Below are positions 10,914 to 21,246 of a stretch of 64,000 bases of DNA, in pieces (the first letter of the stretch is position 1; each line of letters opens with the position of its first letter). Source of the DNA: Sophora flavescens (Eukaryota; Streptophyta; Magnoliopsida; Fabales; Fabaceae); NCBI GenBank assembly GCA_030762895.1, contig CM061062.1:139979104-140043103 (forward strand), read 5' to 3'. Below the pieces are notes generated by a model. That model saw nothing but the letters and a program-made list of their open reading frames with translations. It had not been told where the DNA came from and did no database searches. The position numbers and the translations under genes were made by a program.

Positions 10914-11774
10914 CTACCCATTAACCTTAAAAACCTTATTTCTACCTGCACGTTTTATTTCTACTGCACCATGAGGGAAAACATCAGTAACAATAAATGG
11001 GCCAATCCACTTGGATCGAAGTTTCCCAGTCATCACTTTCAGGCGGGAGTTAAACAATAAAACCAGTTGGCCCACAGAGAATTCCTTCCTAGAAATCATC
11101 TTATCATGCAAGTGCTTAGTTTTCTCTTTGTAAATTCGAGAGCTTTCATAGGCTTCCAATCTAAGCTCTTCAAGCTGCTGTAATTGGAGTTTCCTTTCAA
11201 TGCCTGCTTTTTGCATTTCCAAATTACAGCTTTTGACCGCCCAATAAGCACGGTGCTCAATCTCTACAGGAAGATGGCATGCCTTACTGAACACAAGTCT
11301 ATAGGGAGACATACCTATTGGTGTCTTGAAAGCTGTTCTTTGAGCCCAAAGTGCGTCTTCTAGACGGCGGCTCCAATCCTTCCTATTTGGCTGCACCACT
11401 TTCTCTAAGATCTGTTTGATTTCTCTGTTTGAGATCTCAGCTTGCCCATTAGTTTGGGGATGATATGCAGTGGAGACCCTGTGCACAACTCCATACTTTC
11501 GGAGTAAAGCTTCCATGGTGCAGTTACAAAAATGAGTGCCTTGGTCACTTATGATAGCACGAGGTATTCCGAACCTGCAGAAAATATTGGACCTGACAAA
11601 ATTTGCAACAACTCTAGAATCATTAGTCCTAGTGGGGACAGCTTCCACCCACTTTGAAACATAATCAACAGCAAGTAGAATATAGAGAAAACCAAAAGAT
11701 GCAGGGAAAGGACCTATAAAGTCAATTCCCCACACATCAAACACCTCACAGAAAAGCATAGGTTGCTGAGGCAT
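10914..11774 (-). pseudogene. A2 integrase catalytic core and C-terminus
   Basis: 286 residues that keep the DDE triad: Asp in [10 protein letters not shown], Asp in SDQGTHF and Glu in [10 protein letters not shown]. The C-terminal part shows [17 protein letters not shown], the GPY/F-type module, and no chromodomain, fitting Athila rather than chromoviruses. The HHCC zinc finger belonging to this protein lies upstream in two frames: its His part at about 11890-11930 in the frame of 11714-12292 and its Cys pair (CKECQTAG) at about 11800-11825 in this frame. A frameshift near 11870 therefore breaks the protein. Confidence 0.85.
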
Positions 11775-12538
11775 TTCACTCTTACGAGTGATGGTTGTAC
11801 CTGCTGTCTGACACTCTTTACAAGTGCGGTAAACCTCAAAAGCATCCTTAAAAATGGTGGGCCAATAAAACCTGAATCTAGGATTTTTCTTGCAGTCCTC
11901 TGTGGCCCAAAATGTCCCCCTACTTGAGAAGCATGAGAAAAATGCAAAATAGATTCAATCTCATAGCCGGGGACACATCTCCTAATTACCTGATCACTAC
12001 CAAATTTCCATAGATATGGATCATCCCAAACATAATATTTGGCATCACTCTTGAGTTTGTGAATTTGTGACCTAGTTGCACCTGTCAAAAAAACACCAGC
12101 AACAAGATAAGTAACAATATCAGCAAACCAAGGAGTTACCCCATGTAACTGTAAAAGCTGCTCATCAGGAAAGTCATCCTGAATGGGAGAAGGATCTTCA
12201 TCCCTCTCTATCCTGCTCAAGTGATCGGCCACTAGATTCTCAGCTCCACTCTTATCTTTTATCTCCACACTAAACTCTTGGAGCAACAACATCCACCGAA
12301 TCTATCTCAGTTTTCCTTCTGGTTTCTTCAACAAGTACTTTAGAGCTGCATGGTCAGTGAAAACAACAACCTTGGAACCTAGCAAATATGATATGAATTT
12401 ATGAAGAGCAAAAACAATAGCTAGAAGTTCCTTTTTAGTAGTGGTGTAATTAGCCTGTGCAACATCCAAAGTTCTAGAAGCATATTAAATCACATGGGCA
12501 GCCTTGCCCACCCTTTGTGCAAGGACCGCCCCCACGGC
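11775..12538 (-). pseudogene. A2 RNase H and integrase N-terminus
   Basis: RNase H removes the RNA strand during copying. Between 12538 and 12293 the minus strand carries RNase H sequence interrupted by stops (VFTDHAALKYLL is readable). From 12292 an open frame runs through the RNase H end (LVADHLSRIE) and the linker to the His half of the integrase zinc finger ([12 protein letters not shown]). Several nonsense codons and a frameshift make it nonfunctional. Confidence 0.75.
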
Positions 12539-13501
12539 CTAGTTTGAGGCATCACACATAATCTCAAAAGGGAGGGCCCAGTTAGGAGGCTGGATGATGG
12601 GAGTAGAGGTCAATGCTTTCTTCAAGAAATCAAACGCCTTTTTGCAGTTGTCATCAAAGTTGAAAATGACATCATTCTTCAACAAGTTCGACAGAGGAAG
12701 AGCTATCTTGCTGAAATCCTTTATGAAGCGCCTGTAAAAACTTGCATGACCAAGAAAAGAGTGAATCTCGCGAACGCAAGATGGGTAAGGCAGTGTAGAA
12801 ATCACCTCAATCTTAGCAGGATCTACTGAAATACCTTTTTCAGAAATAATATGCCCCAAAACAATCCCCTGTTCAACCATAAAATGGCATTTTTCATAAT
12901 TCAAAACAGGGTCAGTTTCAATGCATCTCTCCAAAACTAGATTCAAACTATGCAAGCATGCATCAAATGAAGAGTCATAAACAGTGAAATCATCCATAAA
13001 CACTTCAATGCAATTCTCAATATATTCAGTGAAAATACTAATCATGCATATCTGGAATGTGCCAGGAGCATTGCAAAGACCAAATGGCATCCTCCTGTAA
13101 GCAAAAGTGCCAAAAGGGCACATGAAAGTTGTCTTTTATTGATCCTCTGGTGCAATGTGGATCTGGAAGTAACCTGAAAAACCATCAAGAAAACAATAGT
13201 GTGATTTACCAGCTAGCCGTTCAAGTATCTGATCGATGAACGACAAAGGAAAGTGATCCTTTCTAGTAGCCTGGTTCAATCTCCTGTAATCAATGCAAAC
13301 TCTCCAGCTATTCTGAACTATGGTGGGGACAAGTTCATTGTTCTCATTTTTTACCAGGGTGAGTCCAGATTTCTTAGGTACAACTTGCACTGGACTCACC
13401 CAATTACTGTCAGAGATGGGATATATGATACCCGCAAGCAAGAGTTTTGTTACCTCCTTCTTCACAACATCAAGAATCAAGGGGTTAAGCCGCCTTTGGG
13501 G
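12539..13501 (-). pseudogene. A2 reverse transcriptase
   Basis: The N-terminal half is open at 13480-13136 (WRVCIDYRRLNQATRKDHFP, then YCFLDGFSGYFQI with the first catalytic Asp). A stop lies at about 13136 and the remainder is open at 13123-12539. The catalytic pair is in VFMDDFTVY. The thumb and connection follow with LGHIISEKGISVDPAKI and FLGHASFYRRFIKDFS. Apart from the stop, key motifs are kept. The order protease, RT, RNase H, integrase is the Ty3/gypsy one. Confidence 0.85.
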
Positions 13502-14437
13502 CTACCTAACTATTTTAGCCCCATCCTCCAACAGGATCCTATGCATACACCTGGATGGGCTAATACCTGGTATGTCGGCCAAGGTCCACCCAATCGCCTT
13601 CTTATGCTTCTTCAAAACCTGCAAGAGCTTAGTTTCCTGGTCAAAATCAAGGTTAGAGGAAATTATAACCAGAAGTTTTGCATTCCTCTCTAAATAAGCA
13701 TATTTCAGATTTTTAGGAAGTGGTTTAAGCTCTAGGGAGGGTGGCTGCTCAATAGATGGTATGTTTGGGGCAGCCGTACTGTCAAGAACTTCAGCTGAAC
13801 AAACAGCTTCCCTTACACTGTCACCCTGCAAGGCAGCATCAATCTCAACACAAACAGCACAAGGGTCAGTGTTAGTACAATCAGCACATGAGTAAACATC
13901 ATCAAAACCAGAAACAGATGGAAAATCAGCAGCTGCAACCAAATCATAATAAGTGTCATCAACAATTTCAGAGAGCAACTCTATTTGAAAAACATAATGC
14001 TCTTCCAAGGGATGCTTCATAGCATCGAAAATGTTGAATTTTGAAACAATGTCACCAAATTCCATGGACATGGTTCCATCGTCAACATCAATCTTTGTTT
14101 TCGCCGTCTTCATGAACGGTCTGCCCAGAATGATTGGTGATCTGCTTGAATTCGTTTCCCCTGCCATGTCCAGGATGTAAAAATCAGCAGGGAAAATCAA
14201 GTCGTTGACTTGAAGAAGCACATCTTCTACTACTCCAATGGGGCAAGCATTGGTCCTGTTTGCCAACTGAATGGTAAGACTTGTATGCTCCAAAGGACCA
14301 AGATCAAGATTTTTGAAAACATAAGTAGGCATAACATTAATAGAAGCTCCTAAATCCAACATGCAATTGTCGAATTTACTATCCCCAATGGAACATGGAA
14401 TAGAAAAAGTTCCCGGATCCTTGCATTTATGTGGCAT
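13502..14437 (-). pseudogene. A2 protease and RT-linker
   Basis: 311 residues. The active site reads LDLGASINVMP, matching the Athila consensus with its catalytic Asp, and the C-terminal signature IILGRPFMKTAKTKIDV follows. After FDAMKHP comes an acidic linker, then the segment leading into reverse transcriptase (IGWTLADIPGISPSRCMHRI). It ends in a stop at about 13502 just before RT, where an intact element would be continuous. The domain itself appears undamaged. Confidence 0.85.
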
Positions 14438-16174
14438 TGCCTGATTGAGGGCTGAAACGGTAACCTTTTCAGGCGCAGGCTTAGGTTGAATGAGGGATGA
14501 AACATTTCACCCCAAATTGACTCTCTCATTAGCCTTCAACCTCCTCTTGTGTGTGCACAAATCCTTCAGCAACTTTGCGTATTTCGGAACCTGCTTAATC
14601 GCATCAAGGAGCGGAATGTTTACTGCCACTTTTCTGAATACATCCAGAATCTCTCTCTCTTTGCCTTCCTCATCATTCCTTTTATTTTTCAGTACTCTTT
14701 GCGGGAAGGGAATTGGTGGCACATACTCTTTTTCAGCCTCAACAACAACAGGAGGTTCAGGTGTTACCTCAACATTTTTTTTATTTTCAGGGGCTGGTTC
14801 TACAATCTTCCCGGGTCTCAAAGTAATTGCACTCATATTAGGATTTGGGACATTAGGATTCACTACTGGTTATGCAGGTAGTTGGTTTGATCCTTGAGCT
14901 TGCTGCATGGCATTCATCGAAGTGGCAAGCTGTCCAATCTGTGTCTGCAAAGCATGAATACTAGAATCCATTCGCTGCTAAAACTGGAGATTGTTTGCAG
15001 CCATTTGCTTAACAAGGTCCTCTAGTGAAGGTCCGGAAGGTGCAGAGGTGGTCACTTGGGGAGAATTCTGTGGTGGTAACATCAGTTGTTGTTGTTGTGT
15101 GGATGATTTTCCATACCGAAGGTTTGGATGGTTTCTCCAGTTGGGGTGGTACTTATTAGTGGAAAGGTTAGGAATGTTGTACCTGTTCTGATTGTTGCTT
15201 TGATTGTAAAGATTGGATGCATATGCTTGAGGCAAATCAGTGTCCGACTCATCTTTCAGAATGGGACATGTATCGATCAGGTGTTCAGGAGAAGTACAAA
15301 TACCACACAGCCTTGCTGTTTGAGCTTTATCCACTGCCAACTGCTTCACTAAAGAAGTAAGCTCATCAAGTTTGGTTTCAAGGGCTTTGTTGGAGGAAGA
15401 AACATGGATCTCATTCACACCCCTTGTCTCGATAGAATTGTTTCTGGTTGTGAACTGTTGGGAGTTGAGTGACATGTTCTCAATCAATGACTTGGCAGCA
15501 GCTGGAGTCTTATCAACAAGTGCTCCCCCGCTAGCAGCATCTAAAATGTTTCTGCTGCCCATTGGTAGCAATCCCTCATAAAAGTACTGAATAAGCATTT
15601 GCTCGAAAATCTGGTGTTGAGGACAACTGGACACCAATTTCTTAAATCTCTCCCAGTACTCGGCCAATGATTCATTGCCTTGTCTAATACCACATATCTC
15701 CTTCCTGATTGATGCAGCTATGGAGGCAGGGAAGTATCTCTCTAGGAAGAATTTCTTCAAATCATTCCAGGTTGTAACGGAATTCGGCTCAAGATAATAC
15801 AACCAATCCTTCGCAGCACCTTGAAGTGAGAATGGGAAGGCTCTCAGCTTGATATGGTCATCTGTTATTCCTTCGGCTCTCAAAGGTGTAGAGCAAACAA
15901 CCTGGAATTCTTTCCGATGCTTATGCGGATCCTCACCTGCAAGACCACTAAACCTTGGCAACAAGTGTATTAAACCAGATTTCAATTCAAAAGGAGCAAC
16001 GACATCATCATATTCAATACATAAACCATTGTAATTAACATCAGGAGAAGCAAGCTGTCTTAGTGTTCTTTGATCAGCCATGTTATCACTATTGGTTGGT
16101 GAACTAGTGCTAGCCTGAATTGCTCTACGGCGTGTGTGCAAAGTTCTCTCAATTTCAGGATCGAAATCAAACAA
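14438..16174 (-). pseudogene. A2 gag
   Basis: The 398-residue open frame at 16174-14978 starts MFDFDPEIERTLHTRRRA. It includes the capsid region (LRAFPFSLQGAAKDWLYYLE, then YWERFKKLVSSCP), and one zinc knuckle, CGICTSPEHLIDTC (CX2CX4HX4C), followed by a Gln/Asn-rich tail. After one in-frame stop at about 14975 it continues through a further stop into the segment open at 14863-14507 (MSAITLRPGKIVEPAPE..., then LDVFRKVAVNIPLLDAI), which matches A1 at 1105-1490. The start lies some 75 bases after the primer site, a reasonable leader length. Confidence 0.85.
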
Positions 16175-16247
16175 GTCAGAACAACCAGACCGAGTAGCCA
16201 GAACTAATTCAGAATTTAATCAACAAATCCGTTAATAACAACAAGAG

Positions 16248-16265
16248 TCCCCGACAACGGCGCCA
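16248..16265 (-). promoter_or_regulatory. A2 primer-binding site (tRNA-Asp)
   Basis: Minus strand TGGCGCCGTTGTCGGGGA, complementary to the 3' end of plant tRNA-Asp apart from one base (C to T in GCC). It lies four bases inside the LTR end, as in Athila elements. Confidence 0.85.
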
Positions 16266-16269
16266 ATTT

Positions 16270-17572
16270 TGATCCGCTGTCGCACACGGGTAAAAAAAAA
16301 CGAGTGATTAAAAAAATTGTAGTTAGGGCACGACAACTCGAGTATCGTATCTCAAGGACTCTTGGATTGTTATTAACCTACAAATCAATTTGTTGGGGGG
16401 GGGGGGGGGGGGTTTATTCAATGAGAGAAGAATTGATTAAGAAAACAGTGCAATTAAGTGATTATCAATAAGCTGAAACGATTAATCTACTGTTTCGGTT
16501 TCCCAACTATCATTGATTCACATAAATTCCATGCCCTAAGCGGATTCTAATCTCTTTTCGATTGTAGCAGCAATTAGACAAGCGCAATTGACACTACGAT
16601 ATATATGTTCCTATTTCCGAATTAAGCAAACGGATTGAAGCTCTCGTGAATTAAGCAAACACGATCAACACACGCGAATTAAGCAAACGCGATCAAGGTA
16701 TAGGAACATAGAATCATTGAAATTAATCAATACCTATTCTATACAACTTGAATTAAGCAAACAAGGCATATAGCATAATATTGAAAGAGATAAGCAAACT
16801 GATCGGGAATTATGGAACCTCAAGTGTCGGCGGAAACCGATTACAGCAGACTAATCCCTGGTGATTAGTTCTCCATCATAAACATGATACAAACCCTTGG
16901 AATAGACTAAAAACAATGAAAAATTCTCCATGATTTGCGTCTGCCCTAGTGCCTTTTATAAATCAGATTCGCGTCACGGTCGTGATGGCCATCACGGCCA
17001 GGCCGTGACGCATTCTGCCAAGGGCGCACATTCAAATTCTAGTCTATCACAACCGTGATGCTAATCACGGCCAGGTCGTGATCAATTCTGTCTTGGGTGC
17101 TGATCTGTCATGGCCGTGACCTCCATCACGGCTAGGCCGTGATCAATTCTGTTCTTCAGGGTTCTCTCATCACGCCCGTGATGGGTATCACGGCTGGGCC
17201 GTGATGCTTTCTGACTTTCAGGGTCTTCTCATCACGCCCGTGATGGTCATCACGGCTGGGCCTTGATGCTCTCTGATCTTCAAGGGTAGCTCATCATGGC
17301 CGTGACCAGTGTCACGACCTGGCCGTGATGGCTTCTGCTTTATGAGTCCTTCCCTTTTTGCTCTTCTTATTAAACTGAAAATATGAAATAGCAGTAAATG
17401 CTTTATTTGACTCAAAATTAACTAAAATGTCCTAAAACTCCTTAAGAGACTCAAAATGTTGCTTGAGGACAATTAAATTCAAATTTGGGCGAAAACGAGG
17501 TTAAACTCGAGTAATTAGTACAAAAGCCATGGTCTTACTAGTTATAAAACTAGTCGAGTCAGAGGCTTATCA
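16270..17572 (-). repeat. A2 5' LTR
   Basis: On the minus strand it runs from TGATAAGCC at 17572 to GGATCA at 16270, 1303 bp, with TGAT/ATCA ends. A run of about 18 G lies at 16395-16412, and four GAATTAAGCAAAC repeats at 16617-16762. Six palindrome cassettes occupy 16974-17330. No gene is present. Confidence 0.9.
16974..17330 (-). repeat. TCACGGCC paired-palindrome array, six cassettes
   Basis: Cassette starts are at 16974, 17047, 17108, 17170, 17232 and 17294, a 61-62 bp period after the first. Each is a 12-bp palindrome like TCACGGCCGTGA, six bases, then a 17-bp palindrome like TCACGGCCTGGCCGTGA. In the sense of the element the order is 17-mer, spacer, 12-mer. Spacers often end in TTCTG. 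Confidence 0.92.
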
Positions 17573-18754
17573 ATCACCCTAACCATCAAAGCGGAGACGT
17601 GCAAGGTTTTCCTACTTAAGGCATCTGCCACCATATTGGCTTTTCCTGGGTGGTAGGTTAGATCAAACTCATTATCCTTTAAAAATTCCATCCACCTATG
17701 CTGCCTTATATTCAACTCCTTTTGATCAAAGAGATACTTCAAACTCTTATGATCACTAAAGACCTCAAACTTCACTCCATAAAGGTAATGCCTCCAGATC
17801 TTTAAGGCAAATACCACAGCTCCTAATTCTAGGTCATGGATAGGGTAGTTCTTCTTGTGGGTTTTCAACTGCCTATAGGCATAAGCTACTACCTTACTAT
17901 CTTTCATCAACACTCCAACTAAACATTGCTTCGATGCCTCACAGTACACTATGAAAGGTTTACTAGGATCTAGCAAAACCAACACTGGTGCTGATGTTAA
18001 CCTCTCCTTAAGGGTTTGGAAACTCTCTTCACACTTAGAGTCCCACACAAACAACTGTCCCTTCTTGGTGAGATGGGTTAAGGGTAAAGATAACTTAAAG
18101 AAACCTTCTATAAACCTCCTATAGTACCCTGCTAAACCCAAGAAACTCCTAATCTCGGTTACTGACTTCAGCGCTTCCCACTGGAGCACCGTCTCGACCT
18201 TAACCGGATCCACGGCTATGCAACCTTTAGAGATGACATGTCCTAATAAGCTCACCTCTTCTAGCCAGAACTCAAACTTAGACAACTTAGCACACAGCTG
18301 CTTTTCCTTAAGGGTCTGCAAGACAACCCTCAAGTGTTCCTCATGTTCCTCCTTGGTCTTGGGGGATACTAAGATGTCATCTATGAAAACCACCACAAAC
18401 TCATCCAAGTAAGGGTGAAAAGTCTTGTTCATGTAGTCCATGAACACAGCAGGAGCATTGGCCACACCAAAGGGCATAACCAAGTACTCATAGTGACCAT
18501 AACGCGTCCTGAATGCTGTCTTCGGGATGTCCTCGGGCTAAACCCAAATTTGATGGTACCCTGACCTCAAATCTATCTTCGAGAAGACGCAAGCGCCTAT
18601 CAACTGGTCCATTAAGATCATCAATCCTAGGGAGGGGATACCAATTCTTAATGGTCACTTTGTTGAGCTGTCGATAGTCGACACACAACCTCATACTGCC
18701 ATCCTTATTCTTTACTAGCAACACTGGCGCACCCCAAGGGGATATGCTAGGCAT
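17573..18754 (-). pseudogene. B reverse transcriptase and RNase H
   Basis: The N-terminal part (18754-18488) has [20 protein letters not shown] but shifts frame after PRIDDL. The long frame 18483-17542 begins [17 protein letters not shown], has the catalytic pair in [18 protein letters not shown] and [15 protein letters not shown], and continues through RNase H ([17 protein letters not shown], then ADALSRK). The last residues of that frame (below 17573) are A2 LTR sequence, not protein. The RNase H/integrase linker is cut off by A2 and its partner deletion. Confidence 0.85.
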
Positions 18755-19458
18755 AATAAACTGCTTCGGGTCAAATCCTCTAATTGTTCCTTCAACTTAG
18801 CTACCTCTAGAGGAGACATTCTATAGGGTGCTATGGATATTGGCCCAGTGCCAGGCACTAAGTCTATGGTGAACTCAACATCTCTCTTAGGGGGCAAGTT
18901 ATAAACATCCCCCGGGAACACTTCAGGAAATTCTCGCACAACAGGCACACTTCCGATATCAGGAGGGCTCCCTAATTCCAGGGAAGACAACGTCATGAAC
19001 ACTTGGGCCTCATCTTTTATCGAAGCCTTGACTTAGTTGGCAGAGAGAAAGATTGGATCCTTAGACTCCACAGGAGTTCCAAAAACTATGGTTTTATCGA
19101 AACTGCTCAAAAGGACGTGGTTGGAAGATAACCAGTCCATGCCAAGAATGGCATCAAGGTCCTATAAAGGTAAACACACAAGATTTACAATAAAGGTTCT
19201 ACCATTAAGGGTGATATGATAGTTCTTGCATGCATGAGAAGTGAGAACAGGTTTATTTGTAGGTGTAGAGACAACTAAATCATACTCAAGGAAAATAACA
19301 GGCAACTTAAGACTCTTGACCCTATCATGTGATATAAACGGGTGTGCAACACCCGAGTCATACAATACAGTTAAAGGAGTTCCATCAATTACGCACATAC
19401 TTTCGATCAAGTCATCAAACTCGGAGGTCTCAGCTCCACTAAGAGTAAAGACTCTCAC
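18715..19458 (-). pseudogene. B protease and linker
   Basis: Starts with VFTLSGAETSEFDDLIE, the usual Tekay gag-protease junction. The active site is LYDSGVAHPFIS, where related element C has LFDSGATYSFIS: the catalytic Asp is kept but the Thr is lost. ILGMDWL follows after a stop at about 19160. The linker and RT approach (VPVVREFPEVFPGDV, then [17 protein letters not shown]) are open at 19002-18715. At least two stops and one frameshift. Confidence 0.8.
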
Positions 19459-19519
19459 AGTGGTCTTCAGTCGATTAGCCTGAGACTGCTGACTCTTGCT
19501 AGCACTTGGAGGCTCTAAC

Positions 19520-20357
19520 TTTGTTCCTCCACAGTCCTAACTGATTTGACCAGACTTGCCACACCTAAAGCAGATGACATTTGATTCCTTGCACTGGGTA
19601 ATGAAGTGATCTGGTACGCTGCACTTGCCGCACTTCATGGGCCTAAAGGCATTGGAATTACCACCCCTGGGACCTATTATGAGAAAATTGTGGCTTCCTG
19701 CCACTCTGTTTGAAATCCCTGCCGGCTGGAGCATAACGTTGCTTGCCCTTGTCCTTTTGCTCGGTCTTCTTGCTACCCTGGCTGTCTGAATTCCTGAAGT
19801 TGGCCACCCTGTACTTATAGGCATCATCATAGATCCTACACTTGTTCACCAAGGTTGGGAAGACTCTGATTTCCTGATAACTGATCGCCTGCTTGATCTC
19901 GAAATGAAGGCCATCTTCGAACTTTACACACTTGGACCGATCATCCACCATGACCTGATAAGGTGTTTAATACCTAGCCAGCTCCTCAAACTTTGCTACA
20001 AACTCGCCCACTGACATATTTCCATGCTTCAGCCCCCAGAATTCCATCTCCTTCTTGTCACGGACATCAGTAGGAAAATACTTCTCTAGAAACTTATCTC
20101 TGAACACAGCCCAGGTGACTGGTGTACACTTAGCCACCATCCTCTGATGACAGTTCTCCAACCAGTGCTCAGCCTCCTTAGTGAGCATAAACGTGACGAA
20201 GATAACCTGCTGCTGATCATTGTAGTCCATAGCTCTGAAGATCTTCTCGATCTCCCTCATCCATAACAAAGCTCCTTCGGGGTCATAAGCTCCTCTGAAA
20301 GACGGCGGATTGTTTCGCTAAAACTTGTCAAGATCCTGAAACTCAGCTGGTCCTCCA
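19520..20357 (-). pseudogene. B gag (5' end lost)
   Basis: Capsid segment at 20269-19967 (WMREIEKIFRAMDYNDQQQ, then EFWGLKHGNMSVGEF), typical of the Retrotrans_gag family in Tekay elements; the frame continues upstream through a stop to about 20357. A stop at 19966 is followed by the continuation 19951-19658, a frame change, and zinc knuckle 1 (CGKCSVPDHFITQC). Zinc knuckle 2 (CFRCGKSGQIS, stop, DC) has lost its His and contains a stop. At 20358 the sequence switches to an inverted integrase fragment, so the first part of gag, leader and primer site are missing. Confidence 0.8.
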
Positions 20358-20861
20358 TTGTAAAAGATGAAGGTGACACAGAGTAGGCAAAAGAGCTACC
20401 ATGACAAAATGAGGAAGGAGCTCGAATTCCAGGAAGGTGACCTTGTGTTCTTGAGAGTTACCCCGACAACTGGGGTCGGTAGAGTGATGAAAGTGAAGAA
20501 ACTAACTCCTAGATTCATTGGTCCTTACCAAATTCCAAAAAGAGTCGGCGAAGTCGCCTACCAAATAGCCTTACCGTCGTTCTTGTCCAATCTTCATAGT
20601 GTCTTTCATGTGTCTCAACTCAGCAAGTACATTCATGACCCTAGTCATGTAATAGTACCTGATACCATACAGTTAAAAGGGAACTTGTCTTTTGAGGTAT
20701 TACCCCTTCGAGTTGAGGATAGGAGGGAGAAACAGCTAAGAGGCAAGGAGATTCCTTTGGTCAAAGTCGTTCGGAGTGGGGCTACTGAGGAGAGTGCTAC
20801 ATGGGATATGGAAAGCAAGATGAGGGAATCGTATCCGCACCTTTTCAATCGAGGTGAGTAG
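20358..20861 (+). pseudogene. Integrase C-terminus with chromodomain, inverted fragment
   Basis: Open frame 20367-20861, 164 residues, homologous to the end of B integrase (FIGPYQIPKRVGEVAYQ, HSVFHVSQLSKY) and continuing without a stop through the chromodomain-like segment (LRGKEIPLVKVV, ATWDMESKMRES, YPHLFNRGE). It differs from the B copy at many residues, so it comes from another Tekay-like copy. It is on the strand opposite to B and is followed by its own polypurine tract (20882-20899) and LTR start. Only the C-terminal third of integrase is present, so it is inactive. Confidence 0.85.
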
Positions 20862-20899
20862 AAATTTTGTAGACGAAATTTCTATAAGGGGTGTGGAAT

Positions 20900-21246
20900 T
20901 GTAACACCCCATTTTTTCGTATATGTTTTTAGCGTTGTAAATAGTTGTATGTTGTGTTAGATTATTAGAAAAGTTTTTTAGGGAATTTAAAATGCCATTA
21001 AGTGGAATTTTCTGGTCAAAAATCCCTTTCTAATGCATATGTTTCTCTCTCCTGGAGCTGGACACAGCTCTACACAGCTGTGTCCAGCTCCAGGAGAGAG
21101 AAACATATGCATTAGAAAGGGATTTTTGACCAGAAAATCCCACTTAACCCCATTTTAAATTCCCTAAAGAACTCTTCTAATAATCTAACACAACGTATAA
21201 CTATTTACAACGCATAAAAACATATATGAAAAAATTGGGTGTTACA
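20900..21246. repeat. Inverted repeat of two LTR starts (fold-back)
   Basis: Left arm 20900-21069 is the first 170 bases of a B-type LTR on the plus strand; right arm 21076-21246 is the first 171 bases on the minus strand. The arms meet in the GACACAGCTGTGTC palindrome with a six-base centre (21070-21075). I count about ten differences between the arms. Normal LTR sequence beyond this palindrome, and the primer site, are absent. Confidence 0.9.

Larger units (their letters stand above)
8451..17572 (-). mobile_element. A2: nearly complete Athila-like Ty3/gypsy element
   Basis: On the minus strand: 5' LTR (16270-17572), tRNA-Asp primer site, gag, protease, reverse transcriptase, RNase H, integrase, noncoding 3' region, polypurine tract and 3' LTR (8451-9374). 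By eye the two LTRs differ at roughly 15 of about 540 aligned bases outside the palindrome array, pointing to a fairly recent insertion. It sits inside the pol gene of B. The outer end of the 3' LTR (about 145 bases) and some 240 bases of adjacent B sequence are missing, so no target duplication can be read. Confidence 0.9.
5840..21246 (-). mobile_element. B: Tekay/Del-like chromovirus, interrupted and rearranged
   Basis: On the minus strand: rearranged 5' LTR (21076-21246), gag, protease, reverse transcriptase, RNase H, integrase with a chromodomain-like tail, polypurine tract and 3' LTR (5840-7119, cut by A1). A2 sits between RNase H and integrase. All domains are decayed by stops and frameshifts. 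Its right end lies in an LTR of family C (21247 onward); the other target edge is outside the window. At 20358 the minus-strand gag joins a plus-strand integrase fragment, so the 5' end is not original. Confidence 0.85.

Noticed and set aside
13253..13697. Plus-strand frames of 125-146 residues
   Set aside because: They lie opposite the A2 RT and protease coding sequence and are its antisense shadow.
16974..17330. Possible CRISPR-like array
   Set aside because: Regular repeats, but the repeated parts are paired palindromes with similar spacers inside a plant LTR; no cas genes and the wrong kind of genome.
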